Below, piece after piece: positions 10,549-23,387 of a stretch of DNA of 64,000 bases; positions within the stretch are counted from its first letter, which is position 1, and every line of letters starts with the position of its first letter. The position numbers and the translations under genes were made by a program. This stretch comes from Stomoxys calcitrans. Taxonomy: Eukaryota > Arthropoda > Insecta > Diptera > Muscidae. The stretch is taken from contig NC_081552.1 of assembly GCF_963082655.1 (NCBI RefSeq), positions 51,488,946 to 51,552,945 on the forward strand, written 5' to 3'. The notes under the pieces are model-generated. The model ran no database searches and was not told the DNA's origin. It saw only the letters and a list, made by a program, of their open reading frames with translations.

Positions 10549-12180
10549 TTTATACCCTCCACCATAAGATGGGGGGTATACTAATTTCGTCATTCTGTTT
10601 GTAACTACTCGAAATATTCGTCTGAGACCCCATAAAGTATATATATTCTTGATCGTCGTGACATTTTATGTCGATCTAGCCATGTCCGTCCGTCCGTCCG
10701 TCCGTCTGTCTGTCGAAAGCACGCTAACTTCCGAAGGAGCAAAGCTAGCCGCTTGAAATTTTGCACAAATACTTCTTATTAGTGTAGGTCGGTTGGTATT
10801 GTAAATGGGCCATATCGGTCCATGTTTTGATATAGCTGCCATATAAACCGATCTTGGGTCTTGACTTCTTGAGCCTGTAGAGTGCGCAATTCTTATCCGA
10901 TTGGAACGAAATTTTGCATGACGTGTTTTGCTATGATATCCAACAACTGTGCCAAGTATTGTTCAAATCGGACCGTAACCTGATATAGCTGCCATATAAA
11001 CCGATCTTGGGTCTTGACTTCTTGAGCCTCTAGCGTGCGCAATTCTTATCCGATCAGAATGAAATTTTGCACAACGTGTTTTGTTATGATATCCAACAAC
11101 TGTGCCAAGTATGGTTCAAATCGGTCTATAACCTGATATAGCTGCCATATAAACCGATCTTGGGTCTTGACTTCTTGAGCCTCTAGAGTGCGCAATTCTT
11201 ATCCGATTGGAATGAAATTTTGCACGACGTGTTTTCTTATTATATCCAACAACAGTGCAAAGTATGGTTCAAATCGGTCCATAACCTGATATAGCTACCA
11301 TATAAACCGATCTTGGGTCTTGATTTCTTGAGCCTCTAGAGTGCGCAATTCTTATCCGATTGGAATGGAATTCCGCACGACGTGTTTTGTTATGATATTC
11401 AACAACTGTGCAAAGTATGGTTCAAATCGGTCCATAACCTGATATAGCTGCCATATAAACCGATCTTGGGTCTTGACTTCTTGACCCTCTAGAGGGCACA
11501 ATTCTTATCCGATTTGAATGAATTTTTGCACGAAGTATTTCGTTATGATATCCAACAACTGTGCCAAGTATGGTTCAAATCGGTTCATAAACTGATATAG
11601 CTGTCATATAAACAGATCTGGGGATTTGATTTCTTGAGCTTCTAGAGGGCGCAATTCCTATCCGATTTGGCTGAAATTTTGCATGACGTATTTTATTTTT
11701 ACTTTCAACAACTGGGTCAAATAAGGTTCAAATCGGTTCATAACCTGATATAGCTGCCATATAAACCAATCTGGGATCTTGACTTCTTGACCCCTAGAAG
11801 TCGCAATTATTATCCGATATGCCTGAAATTTTGTACGATGGATCCTCTCATGACCATCAACAAACGTGTTTATTATGGTCTGAATCGGTCTATAGCCCGA
11901 TACAGATCCCATTAAATCGTTCTCTCTATTTTACTTCGTGAGCCCCAATGGGCGCAATTCTTAAACGAATTGGCTGAAATTTTACACAGGCCTCCAATAA
12001 TAATTTAATTGTGGTCCGAACCGGACCATATCTTGATATCGTTTTAATAGCAGAGTAACTCTTTTCTTATATACTTTTTTGCCTAAGAAGAGATGCCGGG
12101 AAAAGAACTTGACAAATGCGATCCATGGTGGAGGGTATATAAGATTCGGCCCGGCCGAACTTAGCACGCTTTTACTTGTT
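10549..12180 (+). mobile_element. Subfamily A element, copy A3 (complete)
   Basis: Same layout and ends as A2, with a shorter (GTCC)n tract (10685-10713) and about seven internal ~153-bp units. The tail is intact: GGTGGAGGGTATATAAG, TTCGGCC-C-GGCCGAA, TTTTACTTGTT. Non-coding. Confidence 0.85.
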
Positions 12181-12289
12181 TTAATTACGATCGTGATTGA
12201 AATTTTTGCCATTTCAATTAAAAAATTAATTGGTTCAATAATAATAATGTGATTAAAAATTTTATCTTTTTCAATTAAACAATTAGTTT

Positions 12290-13215
12290 GAGAAAGTCTT
12301 GAAAGAGATTGTGGTCAGAAAGCTGAATAGTTTTCTGACGAAATACCAAATAATAAATAAACAACAGTTCGGATTTCAAAAAGGGAAAAATATTATCCAG
12401 CTACTTGGGTATTTTTCGAACCACATCAACAAGAAATTAAATGGAACTATATTCGCTTAGCATTATTTATTGATTTCAGTAAGGCTTTCGATACGTTATC
12501 GCATACACAACTTATAAATACACTGGAAAAATTTGCTATCAGAGGAAATTGTCTAGACTTGTTTAAGAACTATCTCAACTGCAGGCAGTAGAAAGTAAAA
12601 ATATATGACGAATTGAGTAGCCACAAAACTGCAAATTTCGGACTACCACAAGGATTTATATTGGGTTCAATATGATACTTAATTTTCGCAAGGAGATTAT
12701 AGAAATGCTAAAAAATAGCATTGTTTTTTCTACGCTGATGACATCGTTATTCTTGTTCAAAACAAAAATCTTAAGGAACTCGGGTGAATTTTGCAGAATG
12801 AGCCCAATATTCTCAGGAAATGGTGCCATGATAACGAATTTAAAAATCATCTTTCATAATTTGGTTTGTCTTCATCGGCTCTGTGCTTTCAGAACTGATC
12901 AGACCCTAAACGACCAATGTGAAACATCCATAGAGTTTGTTAAAACATATACATATATAGGTGTTCATTTAGATCAAAGTTTTAAATGGAAAGCGTATAT
13001 CGAACAGCTAGCAAAAAAACTCAGAAAATGTATGTTTGCTCTGTATCACCTTTATAATTGTTCGCTGTACTTTGTTCTAAGGCAGGCATATTGCTCTTTG
13101 GTGGAGTCAATTTCAATTGACATGGCATGGCATTACTGCTGGGGAAAAGTCTAAACATTGTAGAATATTGCAAATGTACCAAAACAGACTTGTAAAACTT
13201 CTAAATAAAAATAAA
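12290..13215 (+). pseudogene. Dead non-LTR retrotransposon reverse transcriptase
   Basis: Reverse-transcriptase motifs appear in order but across several frames. QFGFQKGKN is near 12367, LFIDFSKAFDTLSHTQL near 12466, a decayed NFGLPQG block near 12640, then FYADDIVILVQ near 12728 (the catalytic YADD box) and YIGVHLDQSFKWKAYI near 12950 (thumb region). In-frame stops and shifts separate them, so it is inactive. The motif style suggests a CR1/jockey-type LINE; the clade is uncertain. Endonuclease and ORF1 are not visible upstream, so the copy is 5'-truncated. Confidence 0.75.
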
Positions 13216-13404
13216 ACGAATACCTCAACCAACCAACAAAATCGAAACAATAACACAGCCCTCACATCAAGCAACGACATTTATTAGACCATTGAAATAC
13301 TAAACATCAATGGCATATACAACACCTTTTTAAAACGCATCGGCCACAGCAGGAATACACGGAGCAAGACATCTAGCTTTGTTTTCGATTTGGTTGTTTT
13401 TTTA
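13216..13404. other. Unassigned interval (possible LINE 3' region)
   Basis: AT-rich; may be the 3' untranslated part of the preceding LINE. No poly(A) or target duplication could be recognised. Confidence 0.35.
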
Positions 13405-14532
13405 TTTTATACCCACCACGATAGGATGGGGGTATACTAATCTAGTCATTCGGGTTGTAACACCTTGATCTAAGACCCCTTAAAGTGTATATATTCTGGA
13501 TCGTTTCGACATTCTGAGTCGATCTAGCCATGTTCGAAATCAACATAGCGGTCGAACGCGTTAAGCTAGCCGCTTGATTGCAAATGGGCCATATCGGTTA
13601 AGACTTGGATATAGCTCCCATATAAACAGATCTCCCGATTTGACTTCTTGAGCCATTATAAGCTTCGATTTTCATCCGATTTGGGCGAAATTGTGCATGT
13701 AGTGTTCTGTTAAGACTTTCAATAACTGTGCAAAGTACGGTCCACATCGGTCCGTAGCCTCATATAGCTCCCATATAAACCCATTTACCGATTTGACTTC
13801 ATGATCCCTTATAACGCGCAATTTTTGTCCAATTTGGCTGAAAATAAGCGTGTTGTATTCTGTTAGGACTTTCAACAACTACACAAAGTAGGGTTCAAAT
13901 CGATCTATAACCATTTTTTGTCCGATTTGGCTGACACTGAGCACATGGAGTGTTGGTCTGTCTTCAAACAATTGTGCCAAGTGCGGTCCAAATTGGTCTA
14001 TAACCTGATATAGCTCCCACATAAACCGATCTCCCGATTTGACTTCTTGAGCCCTCATACGCCGCTATTTTTGTCCGATTTGGCTGAAATTTTGCATATA
14101 ATGTTCTGTTATGACTTCCAGCAACTGCGATTTGACTTATAAACCGATCTCCCCGATTGACTTGACAAGCCCCAGTTTTTGTCGGAATTATCTGAAATGT
14201 CGCATGTGATGTTATGTTATGATTTCCATCAACTGTGGCAAATACGGGTTAAATCGGTCTATAACCTGATATAGCTCCCATATAAACCTTACGAGGCGCA
14301 ATTCTTATCCGAATGAACTGAACTATTTCCCAATGACTTCTACTATGGTCTTCAACATTCCATTCACTTATGGTCCGAATCGAACTATATCTAGATATAT
14401 CTCCAATAGCATAACAATTCTTATCCATTATTCCTTGTTTGCCTAAAAAGAGATACCGCGCAAAGAACTCGACAAATGCGATGCATGGTGGAAGGCATAT
14501 AAGACTCTAGCACTTAGCACGTTCCTACTTGT
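13405..14532 (+). repeat. Diverged A/B-like element
   Basis: Start TATACCCACCACGATAGG, TGTATATATTC core, a reduced microsatellite, diverged units with GATATAGCTCCCATATAAAC, then ATGCATGGTGGAAGGCATATAAGAC and a decayed end (CTAGCACTTAGCACGTTCCTACTTG). The hairpin is lost. This is an older relative with its own sequence, best treated as a separate decayed subfamily. Confidence 0.7.
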
Positions 14533-14669
14533 TTATTTTAGAACGTCGTGTACCTGGTTTAAGTTCACAATACGCCTTTAATGCTATAACACAATCCTTG
14601 TTTAGAAGTTGCATATCTTTGGCTGGAGATTATTACCAAAATCCTAAAATAAAGGACAAAATCTTATTT

Positions 14670-15695
14670 TTTTGTACCCTCCACCATAAGATGGGGGTAT
14701 ACTAATTTCGTCATTCTATTTGTAACTACTCGAAATATTCGTCTGAGACCCCATAAAGTATATATATTCTTGATCGTCGCGAACATTTTATGTCGATCTA
14801 GCCATGTCCGTCCGTCTGTCCGTCCGTCCGTCTGTCGAAAGCACGCTAACTTCCGAAGGAGTAAATCTAGCCGCTTGAAATTTTGCACAAATTCTATTTA
14901 TTAGTGTAGGTCGGTTGGTATTGTAAATGGGCCATATCGGTCCATGTTTTGATATAGCTGCCATATAAACCGTTCTTGGGTCTTGACTTCTTGAGCCTCT
15001 AGAGTGCGCAATTCTCATCCGATTGGGATGAAATTTTGCACGACGTGTTTTGTTATGATATCCAACAACTGTGTCAAGTATGGTTCAAATCGGTCCATAA
15101 TCTGATATAACTGCCATATAAATCGATCTTGGGTCTTGACTTCTTGAGCCTCTAGAGTGCGCAATTCTTATCCGATTGGAATGAAATTTCGCACGATGTG
15201 TTTCGTTATGATATCCAACAACTGTGCCTAGTATGGTTCAAATCGGTTCATAACCTGATATAGCTGTCATATAAACCGATTTGGGATCTTGATTTCTTGA
15301 GCCTGTAGAGGTCGCAATTATTATCCGATTTGCCTAAAATTTTGTACGACGGATTCTCTCATGACCATCAACATATGTGTTTATTATGGTCTGAATCGGT
15401 CTATAGCCCGATACAGCTCCCATATAAATCGATCTCTCTATTTTACTTCTTGAGCTTCTAGAGGGCGCAATTCTTATTCGAATTGGCTGACATTTTACAC
15501 AGGTCTCCAACATATAATTTAATTGTGGTCCAAACCGGACCATATCTTGATATCGCTCTAATAGCAGAGCAAATCTTTTCCTATATCCTGTTTTGTCTAA
15601 GAAGAGATGCCGGGAAAAGAACTCGATAAATGCGATCCATGGTGGAGGGTATATAAGATTCGGCCCGGCCGAACTTAGCAGGCTTTTACTGGTTT
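14670..15695 (+). mobile_element. Subfamily A element, copy A4 (short)
   Basis: Complete ends, with a slightly altered start (TGTACCCTCCACCATAAG) and end (GCAGGCTTTTACTGG). It has fewer internal repeats than A2/A3, giving ~1.0 kb, and a (GTCY)n of only about eight tetramers. Hairpin TTCGGCC-C-GGCCGAA intact. Confidence 0.83.
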
Positions 15696-15852
15696 TTTTC
15701 TGTGTATGTATTAAAAGCCTAATGATAGTAAGTGGATTGTAAAACACACCAGAGTGATAGACAATATATATTTTCCAAAAATTTTAAAACTTTCTATAAA
15801 AATAAATGTTTTCGTGCTTTTTCGAACATCTTCAAGCTCGAGATCATATTCA

Positions 15853-16617
15853 GTTCTTGCCTAGCATTCCAGGTCACAATTTGTCTCAATGAGTGTCAAT
15901 GGAACAAATAAAGTTCGCGTCGGCGAATTGCTGCAACAAAGCATCTTTTTTGAGAACTTGATATGCCAAAAGTTGTAAACAGGGCGAATAAAATTCTATT
16001 AGACCTACAGCACAGCGACGGGCCGGTTCGTTTTCTTTGTCTGTTTACGCTCTTTTATTTTGATATTTAAAATCATCTTGCGATATTTTGAACATATTCA
16101 TTAGCATTGATGATTAACTTTATCGGAATAGTGAAAGTAGGGCTTACTTCTCTCTTACTGCTCTAAAAAGAGTTAGACGACTTATTGAGCCCTATTTCAA
16201 AAGAAAAGCGTGCTCTACGCGGGACTCTATAGCAGTTTTGCAAAATTTTCTAAAAAAAAATTATATAATGACAAAATTTTCTACATAGTTCAAATTTTTG
16301 AAGGGGTTTTCATAGAATAACAGAAAATTATCAATAGTACTATTTTTTTATAAGTTTTTTAAATAAATATTCTACAAAATTTTGAATAACAATAAAATTT
16401 GAAATAATTTTATACAGAACTTAAAGTTAAGGCATAACTTTGACAGTTTGCCCATGCAAAAATATTGTCAATAAAAACCCAGTACTTAAATTTTTTTACA
16501 TTTCAATTCAAAACAATGTAAGAAAGTCACAAGGAAGGATTCCGGTATTGTTAGAACTTTAATTGTTCCATTGACACTCATTGAGACAAATTGTGACCTG
16601 GAATGTTAGGCAAGAAC
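15853..16617. repeat. 764-bp block with 64-bp terminal inverted repeats (possible MITE)
   Basis: 15853-15916 and 16554-16617 are inverted copies with two mismatches noticed (start GTTCTTGCCTA, inner end TAAAGTTC). The interior has AAATTTTCTA-type low-complexity sequence and no coding frame. A non-autonomous DNA transposon is plausible, but I could not define a target duplication. Confidence 0.6.
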
Positions 16618-17700
16618 TTTCATCACAGTCAACCATTGCCGTTGGACAATGTCACTTTAATGGCCATTTTTTGTAGAGACAATTGTTGTCCTCGTCATCG
16701 CCAACCAGTAGGAAATGATGAATTTTAATCAACATTGACAATCATCGACAAGGACAACGTAGTGGTAAAGTGCAACATAATTTATGCTGAAGAATGGCAA
16801 CAACAATCCCAGGGAGTTTTCCTGGATGCCCTGCTGCCTAGGGCAGGAGCGGCAGCAACAACAGTACTACTTAATGGTTGATGCATGTCAAGCAACGACA
16901 AGTGCAACATGCCAGCCAACGCCTTGGTCTGCTTCATTCATGCAGGGCATGTCAATGATGGTCTTTAATGACAAACTAAAGCGAAATGACATTTTTATGA
17001 CAGCCCAACTCCTTCATCCCCAGCAAATAGAAGAGGAACAACTTCATTATGCCAACATTATGCCACACAATGCTCTACGGACTTTGCCATGGTATTCGCT
17101 GCATGGAAAAATTATGGGAGCTGAGACGGAAGGCAAGTTAAGGGGGTCTAGGAAATTTTTGCGCCAAAAGGGCTTTGGACTGACTGCTTGACAGCCGGTT
17201 CTCTGTTTGTTATTGTGGTTGCATCCCGTCCATCCCATTCCATTCATATTTTGCCACCGCAACATATACTGGCCCAATACTATACCAAATTGTGTTTAAA
17301 ATGGTCTTCTATCACTCGGGTTACTGTGACGCTGTCAAAGTCGTAGCCATAAATGGATGGATGGGTTAGGTAGGATGGCATTGGCGACGGAACTAAGGCG
17401 TTTTACCCAGAATCTCGGGACAACGTGCACTGGCTGCCCCAAGCGTTTTTCTTCCTTTTTACCACTCCGCCACATGTTTTGTTGCCAATGTCGTCAGTAA
17501 ATCATGTTTGCATTTTGTTGCACACTAAATTGCCCAACCACTAACGATAAATGAATGACACGTAATGACTCATTACGAAACGTAAATGTTAACCCTATGG
17601 CTGGTGATGGATAGGATGCGAATAGTTTTCAAAACAAAAACTTTGTTTCGAACTATTATGAGGAGAAGAAAATATTTTTAGAGAATATATAAAAATAATC
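16618..17700. other. Apparently unique interval, no confirmed gene
   Basis: No repeat family recurs here within the window. A 135-codon open frame at 16784-17191 (+) is rich in Gln, Met and His, has no recognisable domain and overlaps an antisense frame, so I do not call it a gene. CAACAACA and CAGCAACAACAG words are typical of fly intergenic or intronic DNA. Confidence 0.5.
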
Positions 17701-18890
17701 ATGTAAAAGCGTACTAAGTTCGCCAGGCCGAATCTTGGGTACCCACCACAATGGATTCTTCTAAAAATTTATACAAAATAAATTTAGTTAAAGGGCATCA
17801 TTTTATTCTACATACCAAACTTCTGTCAAACCAGCAAAAATTAAAGCTTCTAGGACCCGAACAAGGATGATCGAGAGATCGGTTTACACGAGAGCTATAT
17901 CAGGTTAGAGACTGATTCGGCCCGTTGTTGGCACAGTTGTTGGAAGTCGAAACAGAATACTACATGCAAAGTCGTGCAAAAATTGCCGTTTGTAAGGGCT
18001 CAAGAAGTCAACCCTGTCGATCGGTTTATATGGGAGCTATGCACAGTTGTTGGGAGTAATAACAAAACACTTCCTGCTAAATTTTAGCCAACTCAGACAA
18101 AAATTGCGGCTTATTCGTGCTCAAGAAGTCAAATCGGAAGATCGGTTTACATGGAAGCTCATGGTTATAGACTGATTTGAAATGTATTTGCCACAGTTGT
18201 TGGAAGTCATAACAGAACACTACGTTTAAGATTTCAGCCAAATCGGACAAAAATTGCGGCGTATGAGGGCTCAAGAAGTCAAAACGGGAGATCGGTTTAT
18301 TTGGGAGCTATATCAGGTTAAAGACCGATTTGAACAGTACTTAGCACAGTTGTTGGAAATCGAAGCAGAAAATCGTCAGCCAAATGGTGCAAAAATTGCG
18401 GCTTGTAAGGGCTCAAGAAGTCAAATAATGAGATCGGATTATATGGGAGCTACATCAGGTTAAAGACTGATTTCGACCGTACTTAGAAAACTTGTTGGAA
18501 GTATTAATGGAACACTACTTGCAAAATTTAAGCCAAATCGGATAACAACTACGGCTTCTAGGGGCTCTAGAAGTCAAATCAGGAGACCGGTTTTTATGGG
18601 AGAAAGTCCAAATCTGAACCGATATGACCTATTTGCAATCCCCAACGACCTAAATCAATAATAAGTCGTTGTGCAAAATTTCAAGCGGATGTCTTTATTC
18701 GTTCGACCCCTATCGTGATTGCGATAGACGGACACAATTGTTGGAAGTCATATCAAAATGCTTTGTGCAGCCAATCGGATAACAATGGTGGATTTAAGGG
18801 GCTTAAGGAGTCAAATCAGGAGATAGGTTTATATGGGAGCTATATCCAAATCTGAATCGATATGGCCCACTTGCAATCCCCAACGATCTA
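17701..18890 (-). repeat. Diverged A-like element (reverse)
   Basis: Starts with ATGTAAAAGCGTACTAAG and a broken hairpin (TTCGCCAGGCCGAA), then GGGTACCCACCACAATGG, then diverged units with TATATGGGAGCTATATCAGG. The microsatellite is nearly gone (GACGGACAC at 18728). Resembles the old relative at 13405-14532 in the opposite orientation. Confidence 0.65.
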
Positions 18891-19130
18891 CATTAATCCC
18901 GGCACGGGATAGCTGTGAGCACCACACAAGCTGGAACCATGAGTTCCGATCTGTTTGGTGTTCATTGCTGTCACGAGAATCTTAGCTGCGAGTTACCGGG
19001 AGCGTACACAGGTTGCGGATAGTGGAATGCTCAATACGGAGCAACTGCAACCGAAGTCGCAGACAATCAGCGGTACAAATACGGAGTGCAACTTTCATTA
19101 GTGTTTAAGAGAAGGGCAAATGTTTTTCAC
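18890..19130 (+). mobile_element. 5' untranslated fragment of an RTE-like LINE
   Basis: The block with ACACAGGTTGCGGATAGTGG and CAACTGCAACCGAAGTCGCAG is matched on the minus strand at 51170-51345 (CCACAGGTTGCAGATGGTGG...), where LINE endonuclease and RT fragments follow. Here only the 5' leader remains, with no coding region after it. Confidence 0.55.
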
Positions 19131-19159
19131 CGCTGGGAAAGTATTACAAAACAACAACC

Positions 19160-19520
19160 TTATTTATACCCTACACCACTACAGGGGTACAGGGCATTAT
19201 AACTTAGTGAATTTCTTTGTAACACCCAGAAGGAATAGATAGACCCATTGATAAGTATTCCGATCGACTCAGAATCACTTTCTGACTCGATTTCGCTATG
19301 TCCGTCTGTCTGTCCATGTTAATTTTATGAACAAAGTACAGGTCGAAACTTTCATTCAATCGTCTTCAAATTTGAAATTGGAGAAATTCGGCTCAGATTT
19401 GGACTAGTATTGCAAAAACCGGGTCATTCCTTCAAAATTTGGCAGGAATAATTTTCTTATAACTCTCAGTACTGCTGGTGAATTTTATACAAATCGGTTC
19501 AAGATTGGATATAGGTCCTA
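19160..19520 (+). repeat. Subfamily C start fragment
   Basis: Start TATACCCTACACCACTACAGG, CTTTGTAACACCCAGAAGG, GTCCGTCTGTCTGTCC microsatellite, then CAGATTTGG and ATCGGTTCAAGATTGGATATAGG. Same architecture as A and B but a distinct subfamily. No end is found next to it; a matching C-type end lies at 24829-24888. Confidence 0.65.
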
Positions 19521-20274
19521 CCAGGGACGTAGCCAGGAACAGAGCCAGGGGCAGAGCCGAGGGCCGAGCCAGGGGCCCCCCCTCCCCCCACAAAATGATT
19601 TTATCTACAGAAAAAATTCAAATTAAATTTGTACTAAACAAAAAATTTCAGAAACATTTTTAAAATGGAAACATTACATGTTTATAAAATTCTACAAAGA
19701 CAACATTTTGCTGTAGGCGGGGCCGGCTTAAAATTATTTTTCTTAAGGACAAAATTGTAATGAAATTATTAGTACAAATAAAACTTTAATGAAATTTTTT
19801 CTAGAAAAATTTTATTGACATTTTTCTAAAACCAAATTTCAGTGTATTATTCTCTAATAACAAAACTTCAGCACGGGCTGGACACCCCGCGAAATTATTT
19901 TTTAAAGACAACATTTTATTTAAATTTTTTCAAAAGACAAAATTTTTATAAAAAATAATTCAAAGAAATTGTTTCAAAAGACTAAATTTTAATGCATTTT
20001 TTAAGGGCTAAATGTTACCGAAAAACTCCCTTAAGACAACCTGAACCCGAAATAATTATTTACGCCAAAACTTGAATAAACAGTTGCATTTTGCGATAAG
20101 GACCGATCCCAGTTTTCCAATCACTTTTATAAAATTTCGTCGCTCGAGGTGATGAATTGCCACCATTCTAAGACTGTAGGATAGGTCCTGGGACAACTCG
20201 AAAAGGATGTTTATGCTTTGCAAGTATTTTTAAGGGAGATAACATTAGTAAGCAAATATATTAAACGGATAAGC
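19521..20274. repeat. Decayed AAATTTT-type repeat with GGGCCCCCCC tract
   Basis: Begins with a CAGGGACGTAGCCAGG...GAGCCAGGGGCCCCCCCT block and continues as degenerate ACAAAATTTTA(A)TGAAATTTTT repeats. The open frame 19478-19663 is a simple-sequence artefact. Family unknown to me. Confidence 0.45.
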
Positions 20275-21078
20275 AATTTTTTACAATATATATCGGTCCA
20301 AATGTGGACCTAACACAACTCACTGTCCCAAATTTCAGCAAAATCGGATAATAAATGTGGCTTCTATGGGCCTTAGACCCTAAATCGGAGGATCGGTCTA
20401 TATGGCAGTTATATCCAAAACTGGACCGATCTGGGCCAAATTGACGAAGGACGTCGAAGGACCTAAGGCAACTCACTGACCCAAATTTCAGCAAAATCGG
20501 ATAATAAATGTGGCTTTTATGGGCCTAAGACCCTAAATCGGAGGATCGTTCTATATGGCACCTATATTCAAATCTGGATCGATCGGATATTAAATGTGGC
20601 TTTTATGGTCCTAAGACCTTAAATAGGAGAATAGGTCTATATGACAGCTATATCCAAATCTTGACTGATCTAAGCCAAATTGACGAAGGATGTTGAAGGT
20701 CCTAACACAACTCACTGTCCCAAATTTGAGCAAAATCGGATAATAAATGTGGCTTTTATGGGCCTAAGACCCTAAATCGGAGAATCGGTCTACATGGCAG
20801 CTATATCCAAATCTGAACCGATATTAGCCATATTGACTGAGGATATCGAGGGGCCTAAGACAACTCTTTGTCTCAAATTTCAGCAAAATCGGATAATAAA
20901 TGTGGCTTTTATGGGCCTAAGACTCTAAATCGGAGGATCGGTCTATATGGCAGCTATATCCAAATCTGGACCGATATGAGCCATATTGACTAAGGATGTC
21001 GAGGGACCTAAGACAACTCACTGTCTGTCAAGATATAGCTCGATATAGCCCATCTTCGAACTTAACCTGCTTATGGAC
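20275..21078 (-). mobile_element. Subfamily B element B3, outer part 1 (interrupted)
   Basis: ~153-bp B units in reverse orientation. Its hairpin end is missing (it starts inside a unit at ~20275). It breaks at ...TGCTTATGGACAA where copy B4 begins and resumes at 22831 with AAAGAATCTGTGCAAAG. Confidence 0.8.
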
Positions 21079-22830
21079 AAACAAGTAAAAAGGCGTTAAG
21101 TTCGGCCGGGCCGAACTTTGGATACCCACCACCTCGGGTATATATGTAAACCGCCTTTCATTAAAATTCGGTGAAAATATACCTCATACCAATCTGAACT
21201 ATATACGACACGGATGTCGAAAAGCCGAACATAAGTCACTGTGTCAAATTTCAGTGAAATCGGATTATAAATGCGCCTTTTATGGGGCCAAGACTTTAAA
21301 TCGAGATATCGGTCTACATTGCAGCTATATCCAAATCTGGACCGATTTGGGCCGAGTTGCATAAACATGTCGAAGAGCCTAACACTAAGCACTGTCCCAA
21401 ATTTCGACGAAATCGGACAATAAATGCCTCTTTTATGGGCCCTAAACCTTAAATCCAGGGATCGGTCTATATGGCAGCTATATTCAAATCTGGACCGATC
21501 TGGGCAAAATTGAAGAAGGACGTCGAAGAGTCTAACCAAACTCACTGTCTCAAATTTCAGCGACATCGGACAATAAATGCGTCTTTTATCGCCCCAAAAC
21601 CTAAAACCTAGATATCGGTCTATATGGCAGCTATATCCAAATGTGGACCGATCTGTGCGATATTGCAGAAGTATGTCAAGGGGGTTAACTCAACTCACTG
21701 TTCCAAATTTTGGCGACATCGGGCAATAAATGAGCATTTTATGGGCCCAAAACCATAAATCAAGAAATCGGTCTATATGGCAGCTATATCAAAATTTTAA
21801 CCGATCTGGACCAAATTGAAGAAATATGTCAAAGGGCCTAACACAACTCACTGTCCCAAATTTCAGCAAAATCGGATAATGAATGTGGCTATTATGGGCC
21901 TTACACCATAAATCGGAGGATCGATCTATATGGCAGCTATATCCAAATCTGGACCGATCTGAGCCAAATTAACGAGGGATGTCGGTGGGCCTTACACAAT
22001 TCACTGTCCCAAATTTCATCAAAATCGGATAATAAATGTGGCTTTCGTGGGTCTAAGACCCTAAACCGGAGGATCGGTCTATATGGCAGCTATATCCAAA
22101 TCTGAACCGATCTGGGCCAATTTAACGAAGGATGTCGATGGACCATACACAATTGACTGTCCCGAATTTCATCAAAATCGGATAATAAATGTGGCTTTTG
22201 TGGGCCTAAGACCCTAAACCTGAGGATCGGTCTATATGGCAGCTATATCCAAATCTGAACCGATCTGGACCAAATTAAAGAAACATGTCAAAGGGCCTAA
22301 GACAACTCACTGTCCCAAATTTTAGCGAAATCGGACTATTAATGTGGCTTTTATGGGCCTTAGACCCTAAATCGGAGGATCGGTCTATATGGCACCTATA
22401 TCCAAATCTGGACCGATCTGAGCCAAATTGACAAAGGATGTCGAAGGGCCTAACACAACTCACTGTCCCAAATTTCAACAAAATCGGATAATAAATGTAG
22501 CTTTTATGGGCCTAAGACCCTAAATCGGCAGATCGGTCTATATGGGGGCTATATCAAGATATAGTCCGATATAGCCCATCTTCGAACTTAACCTGCTTAT
22601 GGACAAAAAAAGAATCTGTGCAAAATTTCAGCTCAATATCTCTATTTTTAAAGACTGTAGCGTGATTTCAACAGACAGACGGACAGACGGACGGACATGG
22701 CTAGATCGTCTTAGATTTTTACGCTGATCAAGAATATATATACTTTATAGGGTCGGAAATGGATATTTCGATGTGTTGCAAACGGAATGACAAAATGAAT
22801 ATACCCCCATCCTTCGGTGGTGGGTATAAA
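21079..22830 (-). mobile_element. Subfamily B element B4, nested inside B3 (complete)
   Basis: Complete reverse copy: ACAAGTAAAAAGGCG, hairpin AAGTTCGGCC-G-GGCCGAACTT, GGATACCCACCACC, about eight B units, ACAGACGGACAGACGGAC microsatellite, TATATATAC core, GGTGGTGGGTATA. The host sequence is the same subfamily, so the empty site can be read from other copies (GACAAAAAAAGAATCTGTGC): insertion was into a run of A. Confidence 0.87.
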
Positions 22831-23048
22831 AAAGAATCTGTGCAAAGATTCAGCTCAATATCTCTATTTTTGAAGACTGTAGCGTGATTTCAACAGACAG
22901 ACGGACGGACACGTCTAAATCGTCTTAGATTTTTACGCTGATCAAGAATTTATATACTTTATAGGGTCGGAAATGGATATTTCGATGTGTTGCAAACGGA
23001 ATGACAAAATGAATATACCCCCATCCTTCGGTGGTGGGTATAAAAATT
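22831..23048 (-). mobile_element. Subfamily B element B3, outer part 2
   Basis: Continuation of B3: AGCTCAATATCTCTATTTTTG, AGACTGTAGCGTG, ACAGACAGACGGACGGAC, core, and GGTGGTGGGTATAAAAATT. Completes the interrupted element. Confidence 0.82.
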
Positions 23049-23387
23049 AAGAATCATAAGTTATGACAATTGAAACTTTTCATTCTCTGCTACAAGTAAC
23101 TAATTCTCTAGTTTAGGACCGGGTCAATTGACTATACATTTCGCTAAGGGTTTGTAAAGTCTTCTTATTATGCTTTTCTGACATAAACAACATTTTCATA
23201 CAATTTTTTCTGAGACAAATTTCAATTAATATTTTTAAAGACAAAATTTTTACCCATTACGCATGACCCTCGATTCAGTTTTCCGATTTTGATGAAATTT
23301 TATATATTCATTATTTAGAGAATTTGTAGTGACGTAGCAATGTGTGTAAATAGTTTGAATTTTAAAATTTTTTGAAAATATAACGTC

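Noticed and set aside
16784..17191. 135-codon open frame as a host gene
   Set aside because: Low-complexity Gln/Met composition, no domain, competing antisense frame, no splice or promoter context.
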